This document shows, one piece after another, positions 14,716 through 26,809 of a stretch of 64,000 nt of DNA; positions within the stretch are counted from its first letter, which is position 1; every line of letters begins with the position of its first letter. This DNA is from Thermus albus. GTDB taxonomy: Bacteria > Deinococcota > Deinococci > Deinococcales > Thermaceae. The notes below the pieces were generated by a model that made no database searches, had not been told where the DNA came from, and was given only the letters and a program-made list of their open reading frames with translations. The translations under genes and the position numbers were made by a program. The DNA is taken from NCBI RefSeq assembly GCF_022760855.1, contig NZ_JAKTNR010000002.1, positions 186,001 through 250,000 on the forward strand, given 5' to 3'.

Positions 14716-15030
14716 ATGGGAGGCCTGGGACTTATCAAGAGCCTGGCGGAAAAGGAAAGGGAGCTACTGGCCCGCCTAGAGGCTGCGAAGAAGGAGGCTG
14801 AGGCCCTGGTGCAGCAGGCTGAGGCGGAGGCCAGGGCCCTTTTGCAGAAGGCGGAGGCCGAGGCCAAAGCCCTGGAGGCCGAATACCGGGAACGGGAGGC
14901 CAAGGAAACCGAGGCCATTCTGGCCCGCTACCGGGCCCAGGCGGAGGCTGAGGCCAAGGCGGTCAAGGAAAAGGCAGGGGGCCGGTTGGAGGAGGCTGTG
15001 GCCCTGGTCCTGAAGGAGGTCTTGCCGTGA
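14716..15030 (+). CDS. atpG: V/A-type ATP synthase peripheral stalk subunit G
   Basis: 104 residues, almost entirely one coiled-coil helix rich in Ala, Glu, Lys and Arg (KSLAEKERELLARLEAAKKE onward). It pairs with subunit E to form the right-handed coiled-coil peripheral stalks linking the catalytic head to subunit I. ATG 14716 follows GGGAGG; the frame stays open upstream but that part precedes the predicted transcript start. First gene of the nine-gene operon; its stop overlaps the GTG of the next gene. Confidence 0.9.
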   Translation: MGGLGLIKSLAEKERELLARLEAAKKEAEALVQQAEAEARALLQKAEAEAKALEAEYREREAKETEAILARYRAQAEAEAKAVKEKAGGRLEEAVALVLKEVLP

Positions 15031-16985
15031 TCGCCCCCATGGAGAAGCTGGTCCTGGCCGGTCCCAAGGCCAAGGCCCAGGAGCTTCTCCAAAGCCTGCA
15101 GCAGGCGGGGGTGGTCCACCTGGAACCCCTTCGGGTGGAGGAGCTTGGGGAGTACAAACTTTCCCCGGAGGAGCGGGAGGAGCTGAGGCGCTGGGAAGGG
15201 GTGGCGGCGGGGGCCGAGCACACCCTGGCCCTTCTGGGCCGGGAAGTGGAGGCCTCTAGGCCATTCCCCGATGGCCTGGAGGCGGCCGAAAAGGCCCTGG
15301 CTCCCATTCAGGCCCATGCCGAGGGCCTGGCCCGGCAGAGGCAGGAGCTGGAAGAGGAGCTTTCCCTGGCCCAGGCCTACCTGGAGCCCTTGGAGAAGCT
15401 GGCCGCCATGGCCCAGGGCTTGGACCGAAGCCCCTTCTTCCGGGTGGTGCCCTTTTTGGTTACGGAGAAGGAGCTTCCCCTGGTGGAAGAAGCCCTGAAG
15501 AAGGCCCTGGAGGACCAGTTTATCCTGGCCAGCGAGCCCTATTCCAAAGGGGTGGCTGGGCTTTTGTTGGTGCACCGGAAGGACCTCGAGGCGGCCAAGG
15601 CGGCCCTTTCCCGGGCTGGGGTGGCGGAGTTGCGCCTCCCTGGTGCTTACGGCAACCTTTCCCTAGGCGAGGCCACCCGCCGGTTGAAGGAGCGGGCCGA
15701 GGCGGCCCCCAAGGAGCTTTCCGAGGTGCGGCAGGCCCTTTACAAGCTGGCCCAGGAGGCGACTTCCACCCTGCAAAGCCTCTGGACGCGGGCCAAGGAC
15801 GAGGCGGCTCGGTTGAAAGCCTTAGAGGAGCTAGCCTCCGGCCGGTTTGGGTTTGCCCTTTTGGGCTATGTGCCGGTGAAGGCGAAGGGGCGGGTGGAGG
15901 AGGCCTTGGCCCGGCACAAGGACCAGGTGATCTACGCCTTTGAGCCGGTGGACGAGCACCACGAGGCCGATAGGGTACCCGTGGCCCTGGACAACCCCTC
16001 TTGGGTCAAGCCCTTTGAGCTTTTGGTGAGCTTCCTCAACACCCCTAAGTACGGCTCCTTGGACCCTACCCCGGTGGTGCCCATCTTCTTCCCCTTCTGG
16101 TTTGGCATGATCGTGGGGGACATAGGGTATGCCCTTCTTTTCCTGCTCCTCGGGCGCTGGCTTTCCGGGTTCGTGAAGCGGAACGAGCCTTTGGTGATAG
16201 ACCTTTTTGCCCTCAAGCTCAAACCTGCGGTTATCGGTAAGCTGGTCTACATCCTGAACTGGATGGTGTTCTGGACCGTGGTTTGGGGCTTCATCTACGG
16301 GGAGTTCTTCGGCACCTTTTTGGAGCACCTGGGGGTGTTTGGTACCCCCGAGCATCCTGGCCTCATCCCCATCCTCATCCCCCGCATGGACACCGCCAAG
16401 ACCGCCAACCTCCTCATCCTGCTTTCCGTGGCTTTCGGGGTGGTCATGGTCCTCTGGGGCCTGGCTCTACGGGCTTACCTGGGCCTCAAGCACCGCCACA
16501 TGAGCCATTTCTGGGAGGGTGTGGGGTACCTGGGGGGGCTTTTGGGCATCCTGGCCTTGGCGGCGGGATACCTGGGTAACCTTAAGGCCGGGTGGCTTTC
16601 CGGCCTCATGTACCTGGGCTTTGGCGTCTTCTTGCTTTCCGTTCTCATGAGCCGCATCTGGCTTATGATCCCGGAGATCTTCACCCAGGCCGGGCACATC
16701 CTCTCCCACATCCGTATCTATGCGGTGGGGGCTGCCGGGGGTATTCTGGCGGGCCTTCTTACGGATGTGGGCTTCGCCCTGGCGGAGCGGATTGGGCTTC
16801 TGGGGGTGCTTTTGGGGATCCTGGTGGCGGCGGTGTTGCACCTTCTTATCCTTCTTCTCACCACCTTAGGCCACATGCTCCAGCCCATCCGTCTTATCTG
16901 GGTGGAGTTCTTCACCAAGTTCGGTTTCTATGAGGAGAACGGCAGGCCTTACCGGCCGTTCAAGAGCGTCCGCGAGACGCTTTAG
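15027..16985 (+). CDS. atpI: V/A-type ATP synthase membrane subunit I (a subunit)
   Basis: 652 residues. The N-terminal half is soluble and helical (attachment of the E/G stalks); the C-terminal half, from about residue 345, has eight hydrophobic helices, starting PTPVVPIFFPFWFGMIVGDIGY, a conserved I-subunit motif. The C-terminal helix region SHIRIYAVGAAGGIL and HMLQPIRLIWVEFFTKFGFY contains the arginines of the two half-channels that face the L ring. GTG start at 15027 within the previous stop (GTGA). Proton path of the rotary enzyme in the cytoplasmic membrane. Confidence 0.95.
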   Translation: MIAPMEKLVLAGPKAKAQELLQSLQQAGVVHLEPLRVEELGEYKLSPEEREELRRWEGVAAGAEHTLALLGREVEASRPFPDGLEAAEKALAPIQAHAEGLARQRQELEEELSLAQAYLEPLEKLAAMAQGLDRSPFFRVVPFLVTEKELPLVEEALKKALEDQFILASEPYSKGVAGLLLVHRKDLEAAKAALSRAGVAELRLPGAYGNLSLGEATRRLKERAEAAPKELSEVRQALYKLAQEATSTLQSLWTRAKDEAARLKALEELASGRFGFALLGYVPVKAKGRVEEALARHKDQVIYAFEPVDEHHEADRVPVALDNPSWVKPFELLVSFLNTPKYGSLDPTPVVPIFFPFWFGMIVGDIGYALLFLLLGRWLSGFVKRNEPLVIDLFALKLKPAVIGKLVYILNWMVFWTVVWGFIYGEFFGTFLEHLGVFGTPEHPGLIPILIPRMDTAKTANLLILLSVAFGVVMVLWGLALRAYLGLKHRHMSHFWEGVGYLGGLLGILALAAGYLGNLKAGWLSGLMYLGFGVFLLSVLMSRIWLMIPEIFTQAGHILSHIRIYAVGAAGGILAGLLTDVGFALAERIGLLGVLLGILVAAVLHLLILLLTTLGHMLQPIRLIWVEFFTKFGFYEENGRPYRPFKSVRETL

Positions 16986-16997
16986 GGAGGGAAAGAG

Positions 16998-17297
16998 ATG
17001 AAGAAGCTTCTGGTTACGGTTCTGGTAGCGGTTTTCGGCGCTTTGGCTTTGGCGGCGGAGGAGGCGGCGGCTTCCGGCGGTTTGGACCGAGGCCTTATCG
17101 CCGTGGGCATGGGCCTGGCGGTGGGCTTGGCGGCTTTGGGCACCGGCGTGGCCCAGGCCCGCATCGGTGCCGCGGGCGTGGGGGCCATCGCCGAGGACCG
17201 GAGCAACTTCGGTACCGCCCTGATCTTCCTCCTCTTGCCGGAAACCTTGGTGATCTTCGGCCTTCTCATCGCCTTTATCCTTAACGGCAAGCTGTAA
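16998..17297 (+). CDS. atpL: V/A-type ATP synthase rotor-ring subunit L (c subunit)
   Basis: 99-residue precursor. A 19-residue signal-like peptide (MKKLLVTVLVAVFGALALA) precedes a two-helix hairpin; Glu82 in LLPETLVIFG becomes Glu63 after removal of the 19 residues, matching the known ion-binding Glu63 of the Thermus ring. The polar loop contains ARIGAAGVGAIAEDRSNFG. Preceded by GGGAGG. A terminator-like hairpin directly follows, probably letting this high-copy subunit be made in excess over downstream ones. Confidence 0.96.
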   Translation: MKKLLVTVLVAVFGALALAAEEAAASGGLDRGLIAVGMGLAVGLAALGTGVAQARIGAAGVGAIAEDRSNFGTALIFLLLPETLVIFGLLIAFILNGKL

Positions 17298-17307
17298 GGG
17301 GTTTTGG

Positions 17308-17339
17308 GGCCCTGCCCCTTGTGGGGTGGGGCCTTTTTT
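17308..17339 (+). terminator. Intercistronic terminator/attenuator hairpin between atpL and atpE
   Basis: Arms GGCCCTGCCCC (17308-17318) and GGGGTGGGGCC (17323-17333) pair over 11 bp (two wobble pairs) with a TTGT loop, followed by six Ts (17334-17339). It has the form of an intrinsic terminator but lies in mid-operon, 14 bases before the atpE start. Confidence 0.75.
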
Positions 17340-17352
17340 CCAAGGAGGGCAG

Positions 17353-17919
17353 ATGTCCAAACTGGAAGCCATTTTGAGCCAGGAGGTGGAGGCGGAGATC
17401 CAGGCCGTGCTTGCGGAGGCCAAGGCCAAGGCGGAGAGCCAGGTCGCCGAGGCCAGGGCCAAGGCCGAAGGCTTGCTTTCCGCCAAGAAGCGGGCCCTCG
17501 AGGCCAGCCTGCAAGCCGCCCTTCGCCGGGCCGAAAGCGCCGGGGAGCTCCTCCTGGCCACAGCCCGTACCGAGGCCAAGGGGGAGGTACTGGCCCGGGT
17601 GAGGGAAAAGGTGCAGGAGGCCCTTATGGCCCTACCGGGTAGCCCCGATTGGCCAGGGGTTTTGCGGAAGCTGGCGGAGGAGGCCCTTGCGGCCTTGGGC
17701 GAGCCCGAGGCCTTGGCTTCCCATCCCGAAAACCTTCCCCACCTCGAGGGTCTGGCGCGGGAGCGGGGCCTGGAACTCCGGGAGGATCCCGCCTTGCGCC
17801 TTGGGGTAAGGGCCGTCGGCAAGGGGGGCAGGACCCAGGTGGAAAACGCTCTGCTAAGCCGTTTGGAACGGGCCTGGGATGCCCTTTCCTCCAAGGTGGC
17901 CCAGGTGGTGTGGGGCTAG
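17353..17919 (+). CDS. atpE: V/A-type ATP synthase peripheral stalk subunit E
   Basis: 188 residues. The N-terminal ~100 residues form a long coiled coil (SKLEAILSQEVEAEIQAVLA and on), followed by a globular alpha/beta domain (about 105-188) that caps the A3B3 head. ATG 17353 is preceded by AAGGAGGGCAG and is the right start; nine upstream in-frame codons overlap the terminator hairpin. Partner of subunit G in the two stators. Confidence 0.93.
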   Translation: MSKLEAILSQEVEAEIQAVLAEAKAKAESQVAEARAKAEGLLSAKKRALEASLQAALRRAESAGELLLATARTEAKGEVLARVREKVQEALMALPGSPDWPGVLRKLAEEALAALGEPEALASHPENLPHLEGLARERGLELREDPALRLGVRAVGKGGRTQVENALLSRLERAWDALSSKVAQVVWG

Positions 17920-17922
17920 AAC

Positions 17923-18894
17923 ATGGCGGACGACTTCGGCTACCTAAACGCCCGGGTGCGGGCCAGGAGGAGTACCCTTCTCAAGGAGAGCTTTTTCCAG
18001 GAGGCCCTGGACCTTTCCTACCCGGATTTCCTGCGCCTTCTTTCCGAGAGCGTCTACGGTCAGGACCTGGCTGGCCAGGGCCTCCCGGATGTGGACCGGG
18101 CGGTAGCCCTTACCCAGGCCCGGTTGGTGGGGGATCTGGCGGGCTTGGTCACGGGGGAGGCCCGGGAGGCGGTCCGGCTTCTCCTCCTAAGGAATGACCT
18201 TACCAACCTGCAGGCCCTCCTCCGGGCCAAGGCTACGGGCAAGCCCTTTGAGGAGATAGCCCTCTTGCCCGGCACCCTCAAGGAAACCCTTTGGCGGCAG
18301 GCTTACGAGGCCCAGGATGCCGCCGGGATGGCCCAGGTTTTGTCGGTACCAGGCCATCCCTTGGCCCGGGCCTTGAGGGCGGTTTTGCGGGAAACCCAGG
18401 ACCTTTCCCGGGTGGAGGCCCTTTTGGCCAAGCGCTTCTTTGAGGATGTGGCCAAGGCCTCCAAGGCCCTGGAGGAGCCGGCCTTGCGGGACCACCTGGC
18501 CTTCGAGGTGGACGCCGAGAACCTGCGCACTGCCTTTAAGCTCCAGGGGCAGGACGTGCCGGTGGAAAGCGTCTTTATCCGGGGTGGGCGCTTCGTGGAC
18601 CGGGTGCGCTTCGCCCGGCTCCTGGAGGGGGATTACGCCGTCTTGGACGAGCTGGCGGGCACGCCCTTTGCTCCTTTGTCCGGCGTGCGGGACCTAAAGG
18701 AGCTGGAAAGGCGGCTAAGGTGCGTCCTCCTTAAGGAGGCCAGGAAGGGGGCTTCGGATCCCCTAGGGGTGGGCCTGGTCCTGGCCTACGTGAGGGAAAG
18801 GGAGTGGGAGGCCATGCGGCTTAGGCTGCTGGCTCGGCGGGCCTACTTCGGGCTTCCCCGGGCTCAGGTGGAGGAGGAGGTGGTCTGCGAATGA
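17923..18894 (+). CDS. atpC: V/A-type ATP synthase central stalk subunit C (d-type)
   Basis: 323 residues, all-helical. Subunit C is the funnel-shaped adaptor that sits on the L ring and receives the D/F shaft. Recognisable segments: FGYLNARVRARRSTLL at the N-terminus, then LLLRNDLTNLQALLRAKATG and AFEVDAENLRTAFKLQ, the repeated DxxNLxxxxR-type motif typical of this family. Starts three bases after the atpE stop and overlaps atpF by four bases. Confidence 0.93.
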   Translation: MADDFGYLNARVRARRSTLLKESFFQEALDLSYPDFLRLLSESVYGQDLAGQGLPDVDRAVALTQARLVGDLAGLVTGEAREAVRLLLLRNDLTNLQALLRAKATGKPFEEIALLPGTLKETLWRQAYEAQDAAGMAQVLSVPGHPLARALRAVLRETQDLSRVEALLAKRFFEDVAKASKALEEPALRDHLAFEVDAENLRTAFKLQGQDVPVESVFIRGGRFVDRVRFARLLEGDYAVLDELAGTPFAPLSGVRDLKELERRLRCVLLKEARKGASDPLGVGLVLAYVREREWEAMRLRLLARRAYFGLPRAQVEEEVVCE

Positions 18895-19211
18895 AGGTGG
18901 CGGTGATCGCCGATCCCGAATCGGCCCAGGGCTTCCGCCTGGCGGGCCTCGAGGCCCATGCGGCCGCCTCCCCCGAGGAGGCCAAGGCCAGGCTGGAGTC
19001 CCTGGTGCAGGCTGGGGGGTATGCCCTGGTGGCCGTGGACAGCGGGCTTCTTCCCGAGCCGGAAAAGGCAGTGGAGAGGCTCATGCGGGGCAAGGACCTC
19101 CCCGTGCTCCTTCCCTTTGCGGGCTTGAGGGACGCCTTCCAAAACCCCGATGTGGAGGGGTACATGCGGGAGTTGGTGCGAAGGACCATAGGCTTTGACA
19201 TCAAGCTGTAG
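18891..19211 (+). CDS. atpF: V/A-type ATP synthase central stalk subunit F
   Basis: 106 residues with a CheY-like alpha/beta fold: KVAVIADPESAQGFRLAGLE at the N-terminus, YALVAVDSGLLPEP in the middle and a C-terminal helix that contacts subunit D. It activates rotation through the central shaft. ATG overlaps the atpC stop. Confidence 0.93.
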   Translation: MKVAVIADPESAQGFRLAGLEAHAAASPEEAKARLESLVQAGGYALVAVDSGLLPEPEKAVERLMRGKDLPVLLPFAGLRDAFQNPDVEGYMRELVRRTIGFDIKL

Positions 19212-19223
19212 AATGGAGGGAAG

Positions 19224-20960
<1,737 letters not shown>

Positions 20961-20971
20961 AGGAGGGATGG

Positions 20972-22408
20972 ATGGATCTTCTTAAGAAGGAATACACGGG
21001 CATCACCTATATCTCGGGGCCGCTCCTCTTCGTGGAAAACGCCAAGGACCTGGCCTATGGCGCCATCGTGGACATCAAGGACGGCACGGGCCGGGTGCGC
21101 GGCGGTCAGGTGATCGAGGTTTCCGAGGAGTACGCGGTCATCCAGGTGTTTGAGGAGACCACGGGTCTGGACCTGGCCACCACCAGCGTGAGCCTGGTGG
21201 AGGACGTGGCCCGGCTTGGGGTTTCCAAGGAGATGCTGGGCCGGCGCTTCAACGGGATTGGCAAGCCCATTGACGGCCTTCCCCCCATTACCCCGGAAAA
21301 GCGGCTGCCCATCGTGGGCCTGCCCCTGAACCCCGTGGCCCGCAGGAAGCCCGAGGAGTTCATCCAGACGGGTATCTCCACCATTGATGTGATGAACACC
21401 CTGGTGCGGGGGCAAAAGCTTCCCATCTTCTCGGGCTCGGGCCTTCCCGCCAACGAGATCGCCGCCCAGATTGCCCGCCAGGCCACGGTGCGCCCCGACC
21501 TCTCGGGGGAGGAGGCCAAGGAGGAGCCCTTCGCCGTGGTCTTCGCCGCCATGGGCATCACCCAGCGGGAGCTTTCCTACTTCATCCAGGAGTTTGAGCG
21601 CACCGGGGCCTTAAGCCGCTCCGTCCTCTTCCTCAACAAGGCGGACGACCCCACCATTGAGCGCATCCTCACCCCCCGTATGGCCCTCACCGTGGCCGAG
21701 TACCTGGCCTTTGAGCACGACTACCACGTGCTGGTCATCCTCACGGACATGACCAACTACTGCGAGGCCTTGCGGGAGATTGGGGCCAGCCGCGAGGAGA
21801 TCCCAGGGCGGCGGGGCTACCCCGGCTACATGTACACCGACCTGGCCACCATCTACGAGCGGGCCGGGGTGGTGGTGGGGAAGAAGGGGTCCGTCACCCA
21901 GATCCCCATCCTCTCCATGCCCGACGACGATCGTACCCACCCCATCCCCGACCTCACGGGCTACATCACCGAGGGGCAGATCCAGCTTTCCCGGGAGCTG
22001 CACCGTAAGGGCGTTTATCCCCCCATCGACCCCCTGCCCTCCCTTTCCCGGCTCATGAACAACGGCGTGGGCAAGGGCAAGACCCGGGAGGACCACAAGC
22101 AGGTTTCCGACCAGCTTTACTCCGCCTACGCCAACGGGGTGGACATCCGCAAGCTGGTGGCCATCATCGGCGAGGATGCCCTCACGGAGAACGACCGGCG
22201 CTACCTGCAGTTCGCCGATGCCTTTGAGAAGCACTTCATCAACCAGGGGCAGCAGAACCGCTCCATTGAGGAGAGCTTGCAGATCGCTTGGGCCCTGCTT
22301 TCCATGCTGCCCCAAGGGGAACTCAAGCGGATTTCCCGCGACCACATCGGCAAGTACTACGGGCAGAAGCTGGAGGAGATCTGGGGCGCTCCCCAGGCCC
22401 TGGACTAA
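20972..22408 (+). CDS. atpB: V/A-type ATP synthase regulatory subunit B
   Basis: 478 residues. Homologous to A but with a degenerate P-loop ([16 protein letters not shown]), as expected for the non-catalytic subunit. Other typical segments are [27 protein letters not shown] and [14 protein letters not shown]. Start at ATG 20972 ([14 protein letters not shown]) five bases behind a GGAGGG site; an overlapping out-of-frame ATG at 20968 is not used. Confidence 0.98.
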   Translation: MDLLKKEYTGITYISGPLLFVENAKDLAYGAIVDIKDGTGRVRGGQVIEVSEEYAVIQVFEETTGLDLATTSVSLVEDVARLGVSKEMLGRRFNGIGKPIDGLPPITPEKRLPIVGLPLNPVARRKPEEFIQTGISTIDVMNTLVRGQKLPIFSGSGLPANEIAAQIARQATVRPDLSGEEAKEEPFAVVFAAMGITQRELSYFIQEFERTGALSRSVLFLNKADDPTIERILTPRMALTVAEYLAFEHDYHVLVILTDMTNYCEALREIGASREEIPGRRGYPGYMYTDLATIYERAGVVVGKKGSVTQIPILSMPDDDRTHPIPDLTGYITEGQIQLSRELHRKGVYPPIDPLPSLSRLMNNGVGKGKTREDHKQVSDQLYSAYANGVDIRKLVAIIGEDALTENDRRYLQFADAFEKHFINQGQQNRSIEESLQIAWALLSMLPQGELKRISRDHIGKYYGQKLEEIWGAPQALD

Positions 22409-22417
22409 GGAGGTCCT

Positions 22418-23089
22418 ATGAGCCAGGTCAGCCCCACCCGCATGAACCTTCTGCAGCGGCGCGGCCAGATGCGCCTGGCGCAGAAGGGGGTGGACCTCCT
22501 CAAAAAGAAGCGGGATGCCCTGGTGGCGGAGTTCTTCGGCCTGGTGCGGGCGGCCCTCGAGGCCCGCAAGGCCCTGAACCAGGCGGCCCAGGAAGCTTAC
22601 GGGGCTTTGCTCCTGGCCCAGGCCTTTGACGGGCCGGAGGCGGTGGCCGCGGCGGCCCTGGGGGTGCGTCCCTTGGAAAAGGTGGAGGCGGAGGTGGAAA
22701 ACGTCTGGGGGAGCAAGGTGCCCAGGCTTAGGGTCACCTTTTCCGATGGGGCTCTTCTTTCCCCGGTGGGCACCCCCGCCTACACCCTGGAGGCCGCCCG
22801 GGCCTTCCGCCGTTACGCCGAGGCCCTGTTCCAGGTGGCCAACACGGAAACCCGCCTCAAAAAGATCGGGGAGGAGATCAAGAAGACCACCCGCCGGGTG
22901 AACGCCCTGGAGCAGGTGGTGATTCCCGGAATCCGGGGCCAGATTCGCTTCATCCAGCAGGTTCTGGAGCAACGGGAAAGGGAGGATACCTTCCGCCTGA
23001 AGCGCATCAAGGGCAAGATTGAGGCCCGGGAGGCGGAAGAGGAGGGGGGCCGCCCGAATCCCCATCTGGAGATCGGCGCGGGCCTTTAG
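22418..23089 (+). CDS. atpD: V/A-type ATP synthase central shaft subunit D
   Basis: 223 residues; long N- and C-terminal helices form the antiparallel coiled-coil shaft. Conserved opening MSQVSPTRMNLLQRRGQMRLAQ and the C-terminal RRVNALEQVVIPGIRGQIRFIQ match the family. AGGAGG is four bases upstream of ATG 22418. Last gene of the operon; the transcript probably ends at the hairpin at 23171. Confidence 0.95.
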   Translation: MSQVSPTRMNLLQRRGQMRLAQKGVDLLKKKRDALVAEFFGLVRAALEARKALNQAAQEAYGALLLAQAFDGPEAVAAAALGVRPLEKVEAEVENVWGSKVPRLRVTFSDGALLSPVGTPAYTLEAARAFRRYAEALFQVANTETRLKKIGEEIKKTTRRVNALEQVVIPGIRGQIRFIQQVLEQREREDTFRLKRIKGKIEAREAEEEGGRPNPHLEIGAGL

Positions 23090-23170
23090 GTTCCCACGCG
23101 CCTTGCCCTACCGTTTCCCGGGCGCTCGGGGTCCCCGTCCTCAGGCAAGCCAGGTGAGGCGGCATGGGAA

Positions 23171-23197
23171 GGCCCCAGGGGTTAAGTCCCTGGGGCC
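23171..23197. terminator. Hairpin between convergent atpD and acnA
   Basis: GGCCCCAGGG (23171-23180) and CCCTGGGGCC (23188-23197) form a perfect 10-bp stem with a 7-base loop. Only short T tracts follow on either strand, so it may act as a weak bidirectional terminator or a 3'-end stabiliser. The rest of 23090-23170 shows nothing recognisable. Confidence 0.6.
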
Positions 23198-23209
23198 TGG
23201 CCTTTGGGT

Positions 23210-25915
<2,706 letters not shown>

Positions 25916-25994
25916 GCGTGCTCCTTTCCCTTCCCCCCTTTCCCTAGACGGCAGGGCCACCCTGATGTGGGCAGGGCTGGGCTAGGGGTGGGTT

Positions 25995-26807
25995 TTAGGG
26001 GGAAGTGCTCCGAGGGGGGGCGCCCGCCCCGGCTTTCCCCACTATATCACTTCCCGGATGGAGTGTCTGGGGTGGGGGTGGTGCGGTAAGGTCCAAGCCT
26101 TCCAGGAAAAGAAGCACCTCTTCCGCAATCTCCTGCCAAAGGGCCTCCCGGGGCCTTCCCGCGGGCCGGTCCCCCTTCTGGGGGCCATAGGCCCCGAAGC
26201 CCGCATGGTTCAGGCCTGCTATGAAAACCACCCGGGCATTCCTGGGTAAGCGCCGGGCCTTTTGTCGGGCTTCCTCGAGGGGCAGAAGGCCATCCTCGGT
26301 GCCGTAGAGGGCCAGGGTGGGGAGGGTTTCCCGGCTGAGGTCCTCCTCGGGGTAGCTGGCGAAGAGGATAAGGGGAAGCTTTTCCCGGGCAGCCAGCTCG
26401 GCGGCGGCCACGCCCCCTAGGCTATGCCCCCCTACCACCAGGGGAAGATTGGGATGGCCCCTGTGGGCCTCCAAGGCCCTTTCCTTGCCCAAGAGGGCGA
26501 TGCCGGAGGGCACTTTTAGGAGGACCACCAGGTACCCCGCCTGGGCCACGGGGGCCAGGACCGGGGCGTAGGCCAAGGGTTCCACCCGGGCCCCGGGGTA
26601 GAAGGCCAGGAGGGCCTTGGGGGTCTTGGGAATGAGGGCAAGGCCATACGGGGCCTCCTGCACCTCGAGGCCTCCCCCTTGGAGGGCCACCTGGGCCAGG
26701 GGCTCGGCCTTCAAAGGCCTAAGGAAGTAGTAGGCCACCCCCACCACGGCCAAGGCCAGGACCAAGGCCCCCAGGCCGATTAGGACCAGGATCTTTCTAG
26801 CAACCAT
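25995..26807 (-). CDS. Membrane-anchored alpha/beta hydrolase
   Basis: 270 residues. One N-terminal membrane helix (ILVLIGLGALVLALAVVGVAYYF), then a dienelactone-hydrolase-like alpha/beta fold with nucleophile elbow GGHSLGGVA, acid Asp in YGTEDGLLP and His in GLNHAGFG, so a complete Ser-Asp-His triad. The substrate is unknown. The start lies two bases after the stop of the RND pump gene, making it the last gene of that operon. The final ~30 residues (APPPPQTLHPGSD and on) are low-complexity and overlap a candidate promoter for aconitase. Confidence 0.75.
   Translation of the reverse strand: MVARKILVLIGLGALVLALAVVGVAYYFLRPLKAEPLAQVALQGGGLEVQEAPYGLALIPKTPKALLAFYPGARVEPLAYAPVLAPVAQAGYLVVLLKVPSGIALLGKERALEAHRGHPNLPLVVGGHSLGGVAAAELAAREKLPLILFASYPEEDLSRETLPTLALYGTEDGLLPLEEARQKARRLPRNARVVFIAGLNHAGFGAYGPQKGDRPAGRPREALWQEIAEEVLLFLEGLDLTAPPPPQTLHPGSDIVGKAGAGAPPRSTSP
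26041..26069 (-). promoter_or_regulatory. Candidate promoter for acnA inside the hydrolase gene end
   Basis: On the minus strand CAGACA (26069-26064), a 17-bp spacer and TATAGT (26046-26041). Start near 26034, giving a leader of about 120 bases before ATG 25915. Confidence 0.4.
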
Positions 26808-26809
26808 GG

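Noticed and set aside
21611-23065. 484-codon frame antisense to atpB and atpD
   Set aside because: Mirror of highly conserved coding sequence; no signal, domain or ribosome site.
25953-25965. Short hairpin CAGGG-CCA-CCCTG before acnA as a terminator or riboswitch
   Set aside because: Five-bp stem without T tract; expected often in such GC-rich DNA.
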